5,894 nucleotides of DNA from CAZVCJ01 sp964625745 (GTDB lineage Bacteria; Chloroflexota; Anaerolineae; VGOG01): contig CAZVCJ010000228.1 of the NCBI GenBank assembly GCA_964625745.1, forward strand, positions 1 through 5,894. Direction: 5' to 3'. Positions 1 to 5,894 of the stretch are shown here, piece by piece (within the stretch, counting starts at the first letter, position 1; each line of letters begins with the position of its first letter). A model generated the notes under the pieces. The model worked only from the letters and a program-made list of their open reading frames with translations, ran no database searches and was not told the DNA's origin. The position numbers and the translations under genes were made by a program.

Positions 1-350
1 GGCTCTGTCAAACTCAATCTATCGTCGCCCGTGTGCTGATGCGGCGTGCGTTCGCCCAGATGGTGACGGTACTCCCGTCCGTAACGCAACTTGACGGCCC
101 GCACATCGGGCGTGTTGTCGAAACCGTGCACCAATTGATTGTCCGCGTCAAGCACATAGTAGGCGTAGCGGATACTCCCGTCGGGCAGAATGATCTCGGA
201 GATAATAATACGGTAAGCCCCCCACCACCCCTCCATGTCTATCAATGCGCGGGCCGAGCGTTCGTCACGTCGAGTGATCTGCACATCGCAGAAAGTCGCC
301 CGCGCTGTGGCGATCAACTCATTGATATATTCTCCAACTGGGCGATCCAT
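1..350 (-). CDS. TumE/DUF6516-like small protein, putative toxin (C-terminus cut by window edge)
   Basis: This open frame has no stop before the left edge, so 116 codons are visible and the C-terminus is missing. The start is an ATG at 348-350, with GAGG at 361-364 ten bases upstream. It overlaps the 3' end of the preceding gene by 37 bases, which suggests translational coupling. What I see is a short N-terminal helix (MDRPVGEYINELIATAR), then alternating beta-type stretches around residues 45-75 (YRIIISEIILPDGS, IRYAYYVLDADNQLV). An FDNTPD motif follows at 77-82, and then a His/Arg-rich segment with H96, H97, H104 and H106 (REYRHHLGERTPHQH). A beta-rich body, a DN motif and a terminal HHxH-like cluster recall the TumE (DUF6516) toxin family. 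That assignment is from memory of the family pattern, not a search. In known systems such proteins are paired with an adjacent antitoxin, which fits the upstream partner. The toxic activity here is inferred. An unrelated small protein cannot be excluded. Confidence 0.68.
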   Translation of the reverse strand, partial: MDRPVGEYINELIATARATFCDVQITRRDERSARALIDMEGWWGAYRIIISEIILPDGSIRYAYYVLDADNQLVHGFDNTPDVRAVKLRYGREYRHHLGERTPHQHTGDDRLSLTE

Positions 351-643
351 TCGCGCATTTCCTCGACGTAGAACTCCCACTGCTGGAAGTCACGCTCCCA
401 GGTGGGATGGCTTTGACGGAGATTGGCCACATACTCCTCATCACCAGTGACCCGGGCATAGAAGACTTCGTATGTACAGTCATATTTCTCTTCCCAGGGA
501 CGGGTCTGGCGACGTAGCTCGGCGATGCGCTGGCCGATTCTCTCCACCGCGTAGTGGCGCAACGCCTCGTCCACTGCCTGTTGTACGTCACCCAGAGGAG
601 CAAGGATATCGGTATATTTCTTGCTCACCATGACCGTTGACAC
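314..643 (-). CDS. Small helical protein, putative antitoxin partner of the TumE-like gene
   Basis: This 109-residue protein of unknown family is best started at the GTG at 641-643. A perfect AAGGAGG lies at 652-658 with the usual spacing. The ATG at 629-631 is a fallback start, and the longer TTG-started version from 679 has no ribosome site. The sequence is charged and probably all-helical. It has a helix around residues 20-47 rich in Glu, Arg and Gln, then a PWEEKYDCTYEVFYARV segment (49-65). A PTWERDFQQWEFYVEEMREW segment (80-99) follows, with four Trp in the last half. This resembles small helical proteins I recall (KYGMTFEEF-type followed by a WExDxxEWE stretch) next to toxin genes in Chloroflexota and archaea. 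No helix-turn-helix or signal peptide is evident. It begins 40 bases after the lon stop, and its end is overlapped by the TumE-like gene. Antitoxin function is inferred from layout and size. Confidence 0.72.
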   Translation of the reverse strand: MSTVMVSKKYTDILAPLGDVQQAVDEALRHYAVERIGQRIAELRRQTRPWEEKYDCTYEVFYARVTGDEEYVANLRQSHPTWERDFQQWEFYVEEMREWIAQLENISMS

Positions 644-651
644 AAGCAACA

Positions 652-658
652 CCTCCTT
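652..658 (-). promoter_or_regulatory. Strong ribosome binding site deciding a GTG start
   Basis: On the minus strand this reads AAGGAGG, a full match to the anti-Shine-Dalgarno core, eight bases before the GTG at 641-643. It is the strongest ribosome site in the window. It argues for the GTG over the ATG twelve bases further downstream, which would sit 20 bases from it. Confidence 0.75.
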
Positions 659-682
659 CACCTTCAAGACATCCCTCAATTG

Positions 683-3133
683 CTAAGCCCTCTTGCCTTG
701 AGTCAGCGCAGGCAGCAAGGCTATTTCCAGCACCTCCCCCATCCGCTCCACGAAGATGCACTCCAGGTCCCGCTTGACTTTGTTGGGGATTTCGATCATA
801 TCCTTCTGATTTCTCTTCGGCAGGATGACGGTCTTCAGGCCAGCCCGGTGGGCGGACAGCACCTTCTCCTTGAAGCCTCCGATGGGCAGCACCCGCCCCC
901 GCAGAGTGATCTCGCCCGTCATGCCCACGTCGTGACGGACGGGACGACTGGCCAGGGCCGAGACGAGGGCCGTGCACATGGTTATCCCCGCCGAGGGGCC
1001 GTCCTTGGGGATGGCTCCCTCCGGCACGTGGATGTGGATGTCCAGCTTGTCGAAGTCTCGCCCCTTGATGCCCAATTTCTTGGCGTGAGAGCGAGCATAA
1101 GATAGGGCGGCCTGGGCTGATTCCTGCATGATCTCGCCCAACTGGCCTGTGAGCGTGAGAGCGCCCTTGCCCTCCATCAAGGTCACTTCCACGGGCATGA
1201 TGTCTCCGCCGGCCTCCGTCCAGGCAATGCCCATGGCTACCCCGATTTCGTCCTCCTCCTCGGCCAGGCCATAGCTGAACTGCGGCGGCCCCAGATACTT
1301 GATCAACGACTGGGCGGTGACGCGATAAGGGGCTGGCTTGCCAGCGGCCACTCGCCGGGCCACCTTGCGGCAGATGTTGGCGATCTCTCGCTCCAGGTTG
1401 CGCACCCCGGCCTCGTAGGTGTACTCGCGGATGATTTGGCGCAAAGCTTCGTCGGAGAAGTGGAGCTTTGCATTATCATCCAGGCCATTTTCCGTCAACT
1501 GCCGGGGGACGAGAAACCGCCTGGCGATCGCCAGCTTCTCCTCTTCGATGTAGCCAGGGAACTCGATGACCTCCATGCGGTCGCGCAGGGCTGGAGGGAC
1601 GGGGTCGAGGATGTTGGCCGTGGTGATGAACATCACTGACGACAGGTCGTAAGACACGTCCAGGTAGTGATCGGAGAAAGCGTGGTTCTGTTCAGGGTCC
1701 AACACCTCCAGCAGTGCGGCCGAAGGATCGCCTCGGAAGTCAATGCCCAGCTTATCTATCTCGTCCAACATGAACAGGGGATTGGTAGTCTCGGCGCGGC
1801 GCATGGTCTGGATGATACGGCCCGGCATTGAGCCCACGTAAGTGCGGCGGTGGCCCCGGATCTCGGCCTCGTCGCGGACGCCGCCCAGGCTCACCCGCAC
1901 GAACTTCCTCCCCAATGCCTCGGCGATAGCTTTACCGAGGGAGGTCTTGCCCGTCCCCGGCGGCCCCACGAAGCACAGGATGGGACTGCGCATCTTGTCG
2001 GCGGCCAGCTTGCGGACGGCCATGTATTCCAGGATGCGCTCCTTGGCCTTGGCCAGTCCATAGTGACTGTTGTCCAACACCGTAGCCGCGACCGCGATGT
2101 CTATGTTGTCCTCGGTAGCATTGCTCCACGGCAACTCGATCAGCCAGTCGAGGTAGGTGCGAATGACGCTCACCTCAGGCGAGGCGATAGGCATGGAAGA
2201 GAGCCGGTCCAACTCCTTCTCCGCCTTCTCCCGCACCTCCTCCGGCATCTCGGCGGCCGCGATCTTTTCCTTCAGCTCGCCGACCTCCTGCAACTGGCCA
2301 TCAATCTCGCCTAGCTCGGTCTGGATGGCCTTCATCTGCTGCCGCAGGAAATACTCACGTTGGGACTTGTCAACCTCTTCCTGCACCTGGGCGTGGATGC
2401 GATCCTCCAGCTCCAGGACATCTAGCTCCTGGGCCAGAAGGATGCTCAATCTTTGCAGGCGCATAGCCGGCTGAATGGTCTCCAGCACCTCCTGGCGCTT
2501 TTCGATGTCTATGTTGAGAGCAGAGGCCACCAGGTCCGCCAGCCAACCTGGCTCGTCAATGTTCATGGCAATCACAAAAGCGTCCTCAGGGAGGTTGCGG
2601 TCCAATTGCACACACTTCTCAAACAGGGCCAACACTGCGCGCATCAGCGCTTGAGAGGAGAGGGTTTTCTCGCTGGGTTCTACTATGTCCCTGACCCTTA
2701 CTTTGATATAAGGGTCAACGTGCACGAAATCGAGGATTTCAACCCTTCGCGTTCCCCGCCCCCAGATATTGGTTGTGCCATCGGGCAGGTGCCACATGCG
2801 GGCGATGGTCATCTCGGTGCCGACGGTGTAGATGTCATCGGGGGATGGCTCTTCTAACTCGTCATCCCTTTGGGCCGCGACGATGATAATGCCTTCAGTG
2901 GCCATTGCCGCCTCCACAGCCTTCAGCGAGCGGTCGCGGCCCACGAAGAGGGGAGTGACCATGTGGGGGAAGATGACCGTATCGCGTAGGGGAAGCAGGG
3001 GATACTCGCCAATCTGGTTAGTTAGTTCGAGAAACTCGGCTTCCAAACCGTTGGGGGTTCCTTCGGCCCGCCGGCCACTGACGGCCAGGAAGCCTCCTTC
3101 TTCGAGAAGTTTGTCCATATCGTTATCTGGCAT
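683..3133 (-). CDS. lon: ATP-dependent Lon protease (LonA type)
   Basis: This is a complete 816-residue protein, within the usual LonA length. Lon is a cytoplasmic hexameric AAA+ serine protease that degrades misfolded proteins and short-lived regulators, including many antitoxins. The N-terminal substrate-binding domain begins near PLLPLRDTVIFPHMVTPLFVGR (45-66). A Glu/Gln/Lys-rich coiled-coil region spans about 235-310. The AAA+ module has Walker A GPPGTGKTS (390-398), Walker B FMLDEID (454-460), a sensor-1 TTAN (504-507) and a sensor-2 GVRNLER with R578. The protease domain carries PKDGPSAG with catalytic Ser714 and GGFKEK with catalytic Lys757. Their 43-residue spacing equals that of E. 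coli Ser679/Lys722. All key residues are present, so the enzyme should be active. The start ATG is fixed by a TAG codon immediately in front of it, and GGAGG lies twelve bases upstream. I see no CIRCE or similar heat-shock operator in the short leader, and no clear terminator after the stop. Confidence 0.98.
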   Translation of the reverse strand: MPDNDMDKLLEEGGFLAVSGRRAEGTPNGLEAEFLELTNQIGEYPLLPLRDTVIFPHMVTPLFVGRDRSLKAVEAAMATEGIIIVAAQRDDELEEPSPDDIYTVGTEMTIARMWHLPDGTTNIWGRGTRRVEILDFVHVDPYIKVRVRDIVEPSEKTLSSQALMRAVLALFEKCVQLDRNLPEDAFVIAMNIDEPGWLADLVASALNIDIEKRQEVLETIQPAMRLQRLSILLAQELDVLELEDRIHAQVQEEVDKSQREYFLRQQMKAIQTELGEIDGQLQEVGELKEKIAAAEMPEEVREKAEKELDRLSSMPIASPEVSVIRTYLDWLIELPWSNATEDNIDIAVAATVLDNSHYGLAKAKERILEYMAVRKLAADKMRSPILCFVGPPGTGKTSLGKAIAEALGRKFVRVSLGGVRDEAEIRGHRRTYVGSMPGRIIQTMRRAETTNPLFMLDEIDKLGIDFRGDPSAALLEVLDPEQNHAFSDHYLDVSYDLSSVMFITTANILDPVPPALRDRMEVIEFPGYIEEEKLAIARRFLVPRQLTENGLDDNAKLHFSDEALRQIIREYTYEAGVRNLEREIANICRKVARRVAAGKPAPYRVTAQSLIKYLGPPQFSYGLAEEEDEIGVAMGIAWTEAGGDIMPVEVTLMEGKGALTLTGQLGEIMQESAQAALSYARSHAKKLGIKGRDFDKLDIHIHVPEGAIPKDGPSAGITMCTALVSALASRPVRHDVGMTGEITLRGRVLPIGGFKEKVLSAHRAGLKTVILPKRNQKDMIEIPNKVKRDLECIFVERMGEVLEIALLPALTQGKRA

Positions 3134-3145
3134 CTAGGTTATACG

Positions 3146-3150
3146 CCTCC
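3146..3150 (-). promoter_or_regulatory. lon ribosome binding site
   Basis: GGAGG on the minus strand, twelve bases before the lon ATG at 3131-3133. The spacing is slightly long. The in-frame TAG directly preceding the ATG excludes an upstream start. The next in-frame ATG (residue 6) would be even further from this site. Confidence 0.6.
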
Positions 3151-3167
3151 ATAAATTTTGGTCTGGT

Positions 3168-3195
3168 GGTCCCTGGTCATTAGTCATTGGTCATT
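3168..3195. repeat. Tandem heptamer array (GGTCATT type) across a stop codon and lon leader
   Basis: On the plus strand four contiguous 7-base units read GGTCCCT, GGTCATT, AGTCATT, GGTCATT. The last three differ at one base only. On the coding (minus) strand the unit is AATGACC. The array supplies the TGA stop of the glycoside hydrolase gene (3191-3193) and fills about half of the 57-base spacer before lon. Similar heptamer strings (GGTCATTAGTCATT and the like) are known to me as dispersed short tandem repeats in cyanobacterial and Chloroflexota genomes; I have not searched. Confidence 0.8.
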
Positions 3196-4567
3196 GATGG
3201 TTCTTGGTGAGTAGTGGTAAGAGAACAGGCTGAGGAGCTCCGGCGAGGAAAGCGTCCGCCCACTCCTTGGTCAGTTCAAGGTAAGTTAAGCCGTGACTAT
3301 CGCTAGGCTCGATGTGGGTGTGCTCCCACCACTCGTTGAAGCTGGTGATGACGATCCAATCGGCCTGGGATTGAATGGCTGCCTGGAACGTAAAGCGGTA
3401 GGTATCGCCGTCAGCTCGATCGAGGCACCAGGAGCCAGGGCGGCCCAGGAGATCATCGTCGTAGCCCGGCATGACCACCGGCGCCCAGATCTTCCGCTCA
3501 GCGTTTGGGTCTTGTAGGAATTGATAAGTCCTCACCTGGCCCGAAACCGAAGAGTATACTTCGAGCATGTCCGGGGCATAGAAGCCATAGGCGTGCAGGC
3601 CATCGAACACCTGCAGATAGCGCGGATCGAAGGTCTGGCCGAGCCAGATCACATCGTAGCCGTCGGCCCGGATTTGATCGAGTATGGCCTGCCAGGTCTG
3701 AAGAGGAGTCTGGCCGGGATTCCTGGCTACGTGGTCAACGGCGTAGAGAAAAATCACCGGCTTGCCCCGATAGCGCAGGAAATTGGGGTGGCCGCTGTAG
3801 GAATCCAGGACATACTCCAACTGATTGATGACATCTTGAACTGTCCTGAATCGCTCCCCAAGGGTCTCGAAGTAAATGGTCGCCTTGAAATCAGTGCCCT
3901 CCGCGGTGGTGAGTAGCTTGGCAAAATTGTCATCCCGGTAGTTGCCCGAACCCCACCAGGAGGAGATGAAGCCGTCAATACCGTACTGCTGCGCCCAGTT
4001 GACGTGCCTGGTGATGGCCTCCATATCGCCAGAGCTGTCAGGAAAAAGCGGGTGATCTTCGAGAACAGAGCTCGACCAGGAATCCAGATCATACCAGGGG
4101 TAGTAGAAAGCCAAAACCAGCCTGGGCAAGACGTTAAGCTGGGGCAGAGGGCCGCCGGTTGTGAAATGGGAATCGGCTATGGAGAAAGAGAAGGGATTAG
4201 AGGGATCGCCCGATTTGTTAAGGAGATTGGACCAGGAGGCGATGGGGGCGGCGGACGATGAGTTGTAGTTGTAGAACCCCGCCGTAGTAACGCCCAAGTC
4301 GCCTTTCTGACTCTCGAAGAAGATATGAGGCGGGAAGTCCTCCTCCACATCATCCAGGCCCGTCATCACCAGATCATACTGAACCTTGACCGTTTGAGCC
4401 AGAGCATTGGCCAGAGGTTGTTCCAGGTAGAGCTCGTCACTGTCCCACTCGACTCGAGTCGTCGCGGCGTTGCCCTGCAAGATGGTGGTTGTGGCGTTGA
4501 GAATCCGCTCCCCGCTGCGGACGTAGAGCCGCGTCCAATCGGAGGACGTGCTCAGCACTATCCTGGC
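3191..4567 (-). CDS. GH99-like glycoside hydrolase (N-terminus lost in assembly gap)
   Basis: 458 codons are visible; the frame stays open into the N run, so the true start and any signal peptide are hidden. A GTG at 4556-4558 could serve as a start, but the visible codons before it (ARI) join smoothly to a beta-rich stretch, so I treat the gene as partial. Numbering from that GTG, residues 1-140 look like a Ser/Thr/Asn-rich accessory domain. The catalytic barrel starts at LVLAFYYPWYDLDSW (147-161) and includes GIDGFISSWWG (193-203). It ends with ITSFNEWWEHTHIEPSDS (404-421). E409 and E412 form the EWxE pair that matches the catalytic carboxylates of the GH99 endo-alpha-mannosidase/mannanase group. 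Substrate is unknown: an alpha-mannan or another polysaccharide is plausible, and GH71-type alpha-glucanase is the alternative. The C-terminus ends in a PVLLPLLTKN tail, like short tails I recall on secreted Chloroflexota proteins. It is probably extracellular, though no signal peptide can be seen. Confidence 0.82.
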   Translation of the reverse strand, partial: ARIVLSTSSDWTRLYVRSGERILNATTTILQGNAATTRVEWDSDELYLEQPLANALAQTVKVQYDLVMTGLDDVEEDFPPHIFFESQKGDLGVTTAGFYNYNSSSAAPIASWSNLLNKSGDPSNPFSFSIADSHFTTGGPLPQLNVLPRLVLAFYYPWYDLDSWSSSVLEDHPLFPDSSGDMEAITRHVNWAQQYGIDGFISSWWGSGNYRDDNFAKLLTTAEGTDFKATIYFETLGERFRTVQDVINQLEYVLDSYSGHPNFLRYRGKPVIFLYAVDHVARNPGQTPLQTWQAILDQIRADGYDVIWLGQTFDPRYLQVFDGLHAYGFYAPDMLEVYSSVSGQVRTYQFLQDPNAERKIWAPVVMPGYDDDLLGRPGSWCLDRADGDTYRFTFQAAIQSQADWIVITSFNEWWEHTHIEPSDSHGLTYLELTKEWADAFLAGAPQPVLLPLLTKNHQ

Positions 4568-4667
4568 NNNNNNNNNNNNNNNNNNNNNNNNNNNNNNNNN
4601 NNNNNNNNNNNNNNNNNNNNNNNNNNNNNNNNNNNNNNNNNNNNNNNNNNNNNNNNNNNNNNNNNNN
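4568..4667. other. Assembly gap of exactly 100 N
   Basis: A run of exactly 100 undetermined bases, the conventional placeholder for a scaffold gap of unknown length. It hides the C-terminus of folC (about 50-70 residues going by normal family length) and the N-terminus of the glycoside hydrolase. The two frames facing it differ, so any single reading frame drawn across it is an artefact. The real gap is likely larger than 100 bases. Confidence 0.97.
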
Positions 4668-5786
4668 GGCCTGGGTGACGATGACCTGGTGAGCCAGGGG
4701 GAAGAGCTCGCGCATCATCCCTTCGATGTCCTTATCAGCGGAGGCGCCGAAGATCAAGATCAGGTGACGGTGAGCAAACAGTTCTTCCAGGGCGGCTTTC
4801 AGCTTTCCGGCTGAGTCAGCGTTGTGGGCACAATCAACGACCACGAACGGCTTCCGTCCCAGAATCTCCAACCGCCCCGGCCAGCGAACCCGTCGCAGCC
4901 CCTCCCCGACGCTGGCCTCGGGAACGTTGACGCCCCGCTGCCGCAGCTTCTCCATAACAGCGACAACTACGGTGGCATTATCCAGTTGATGCCTGCCCAG
5001 CAAAGGTATCCAAAATCTCCGACCTGCAACCTGAGGCCTGAAACCCGAAACCTGAAACCATTGACCTTCCAGGTTCGCCTCTCCCGCTTCCCACGTCCAG
5101 TCGCGGCCGACCACCGTCAGCTCGGCATCCCGCTCCCTGCACACCTCTTCGATGACAGCCATAGCCTCTGGCGCCTGCGGGGCACTGACCACCAAAGCCT
5201 TGTCCTTGATAATGCCTGCCTTCTCCCGCGCGATCAGGGGCAGGGTCTCGCCCAGGATATGAGTGTGATCGTAGCTGAGGGAGGTTATGACAGCCACCAG
5301 GGGATTGACCACGTTGGTGGCATCCAGCCGCCCGCCCATGCCTACCTCCAGAACCGCGAACTCCACCCCCTGCTCGACGAAATAGAGAAAGCCCAGGGCA
5401 GTGATGATCTCGAAAGTGGTGATACCCTCGATCCGGCTCACCAGGGGTTGCAGCCGCTCAGTGAGAGAAGCCACCGCTTCTTCGGGAATCAACCGGCCAT
5501 TGGCTTGGATCCTCTCGCGGAAGGTATGCAGGTGCGGCGAGGTGTAGAGCCCCGTGCGGTAGCCAGCGGTTCGCAAGATAGATTCGCTCATCGCTGCCAC
5601 CGAACCCTTGCCCTTGGTTCCGGCAATGTGAATGGACTCGAAATGCCGGTGGGGGTTATCGAGCCAGGCCAGCAGCTTTTCCACGCGAGCCAGATCGAAG
5701 CGCTCAGGCCCGTACAGGTAAGAGCTTTCCTTCTCGTAATCGGTGAAACTGTAGATGTAGTCGAGCGCGTCCTTGTAAGTTAACAT
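4668..5786 (-). CDS. folC: Folylpolyglutamate synthase / dihydrofolate synthase (C-terminus lost in gap)
   Basis: 373 N-terminal residues of FolC are visible. FolC is the cytoplasmic Mur-ligase-family enzyme that adds glutamate to folates with ATP, often also making dihydrofolate from dihydropteroate. The sequence shows the P-loop HIAGTKGKGS (53-62), then YTSPHLHTFRERI (81-93) and EVGMGGRLDATN (147-158). SYDHTHILG (171-179) and REKAGII, with Lys189 in the position of the carbamylated lysine, follow. Next come LLGRHQLDNA (262-271), PGRLE (303-307) and VDCAHNADS (317-325). The frame stays intact into the gap at VIVTQA, about 50-70 residues short of the usual length. An in-frame TAA at 5793-5795 fixes the ATG at 5784-5786; the upstream bases hold no clear ribosome site. 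Residues 241-257 are encoded by a heptamer array, in a region that is variable in the family. Whether it has both synthase activities cannot be judged from this sequence. Confidence 0.96.
5018..5066. repeat. Tandem heptamer array (TGAAACC type) inside the folC reading frame
   Basis: On the plus strand seven contiguous 7-base units read TCCGACC, TGCAACC, TGAGGCC, TGAAACC, CGAAACC, TGAAACC, ATTGACC. The middle five (5025-5059) are the clearest; the flanking two share only the GACC-like end. On the coding strand the unit is GGTTTCA. The array encodes residues 241-257 of FolC (GQWFQVSGFRPQVAGRR) just before the conserved LLGRHQ motif. Three units equal seven codons, so insertions of 21 bases keep the frame. 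Confidence 0.82.
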
Positions 5787-5830
5787 ACTTTGTTAGCCAG
5801 GCCAACCAGACCGCCGAATGGAATTCGACG

Positions 5831-5843
5831 TCTCAAGTTGAGA
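5831..5843. promoter_or_regulatory. 13-base palindrome upstream of folC
   Basis: TCTCAAGTTGAGA has perfect 6-base arms around a central G, 44 bases upstream of the folC start. It has the size of a dimeric repressor site, but with one copy and no adjacent regulator gene or clear promoter boxes, a chance or repeat-derived palindrome is equally possible. Confidence 0.25.
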
Positions 5844-5848
5844 AGGCC

Positions 5849-5876
5849 CCTCAGGCCCTCGCTCCAGCGCCTGAGG
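5849..5876. repeat. Hairpin-forming inverted repeat upstream of folC
   Basis: CCTCAGGC (5849-5856) and GCCTGAGG (5869-5876) are perfect 8-base arms around a 12-base loop. No T tract follows on either strand, so a simple intrinsic terminator is unlikely. The bases to the right (GTCGTGAGCCTGTC at the window end) resemble the edge of dispersed palindromic repeats of the CTTCGACAGGCTCA type that I recall from many draft genomes. The hairpin may be part of such an element. The whole stretch 5787-5894 holds no convincing gene. Confidence 0.5.
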
Positions 5877-5894
5877 CTTCGTCGTGAGCCTGTC

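Noticed and set aside
33..371. Plus-strand open frame opposite the TumE-like gene
   Set aside because: The minus strand has a coherent protein with a ribosome site and family-like motifs; the plus-strand product looks random.
314..679. Longer version of the 109-residue protein starting at a TTG
   Set aside because: There is no ribosome site before the TTG, whereas AAGGAGG lies within this extension and points to the GTG at 641-643.
675..701. CTCAA / TTGAG inverted repeat at the lon stop considered as a terminator
   Set aside because: The arms are only five bases, AT-rich, with a 17-base loop and no T tract, so a stable terminator is unlikely.
3134..3175. Possible lon promoter with TATAAC as a -10 box
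   Set aside because: TATAAC lies only about twelve bases before the ATG, between it and the ribosome site, and no TTGACA-like box lies 16-18 bases upstream.
5018..5066. Heptamer array considered as a CRISPR remnant
   Set aside because: The units are 7 bases and directly adjacent with no spacers, so this is a short tandem repeat.
4824..5783. Long plus-strand open frame of 319 codons opposite folC
   Set aside because: It is antisense to a clearly conserved enzyme and rich in Pro, Gln, His and Arg as expected of a shadow frame; it has no recognisable domain.
4437..5786. A single minus-strand reading frame running from folC through the gap into the hydrolase region
   Set aside because: It depends on the arbitrary 100 N length. 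After the gap it reads the hydrolase gene in the wrong frame, giving a low-complexity sequence unlike any FolC C-terminus.

Overview
The window looks like a piece of a bacterial draft genome or metagenome bin, moderately GC-rich. It is probably from the Chloroflexota (Anaerolineae-like), though this is an inference from gene style. The points in favour are a secreted-type GH99-like protein ending in a Leu-Pro-Leu-Leu tail, short heptamer tandem repeats scattered in and between genes, and a TumE/DUF6516-type small protein. No rRNA, tRNA, CRISPR array or insertion sequence is visible. Every credible gene is on the minus strand, so the reading order runs from right to left.

Right edge to the gap (5894 to 4668): about 108 bases without a convincing gene carry a 13-base palindrome, a hairpin and what looks like the edge of a dispersed repeat. 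Then comes folC (folylpolyglutamate/dihydrofolate synthase), complete at its N-terminus for 373 codons but cut by a run of exactly 100 N (4568-4667). A tandem heptamer array sits inside the folC reading frame at 5018-5066 and supplies about 16 residues without breaking the frame.

Gap to lon (4567 to 3134): a large GH99-like glycoside hydrolase lacks its N-terminus because of the gap. Its catalytic domain is intact, with an EWWE motif. Its stop codon lies inside a second heptamer array (3168-3195), which fills about half of the short spacer before lon.

lon to the left edge (3133 to 1): a complete 816-residue Lon protease is followed, 40 bases after its stop codon, by a small helical charged protein of 109 residues. 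That protein has a strong Shine-Dalgarno site and a GTG start. It overlaps by 37 bases a second small gene that resembles the TumE/DUF6516 toxin family and runs off the left edge. The pair has the layout of a toxin-antitoxin module and is the best candidate for something little described here, especially as it sits just downstream of the protease that classically degrades antitoxins. The other genes (folate metabolism, protein quality control, glycan hydrolysis) have no obvious shared pathway; they are simply co-directional neighbours.
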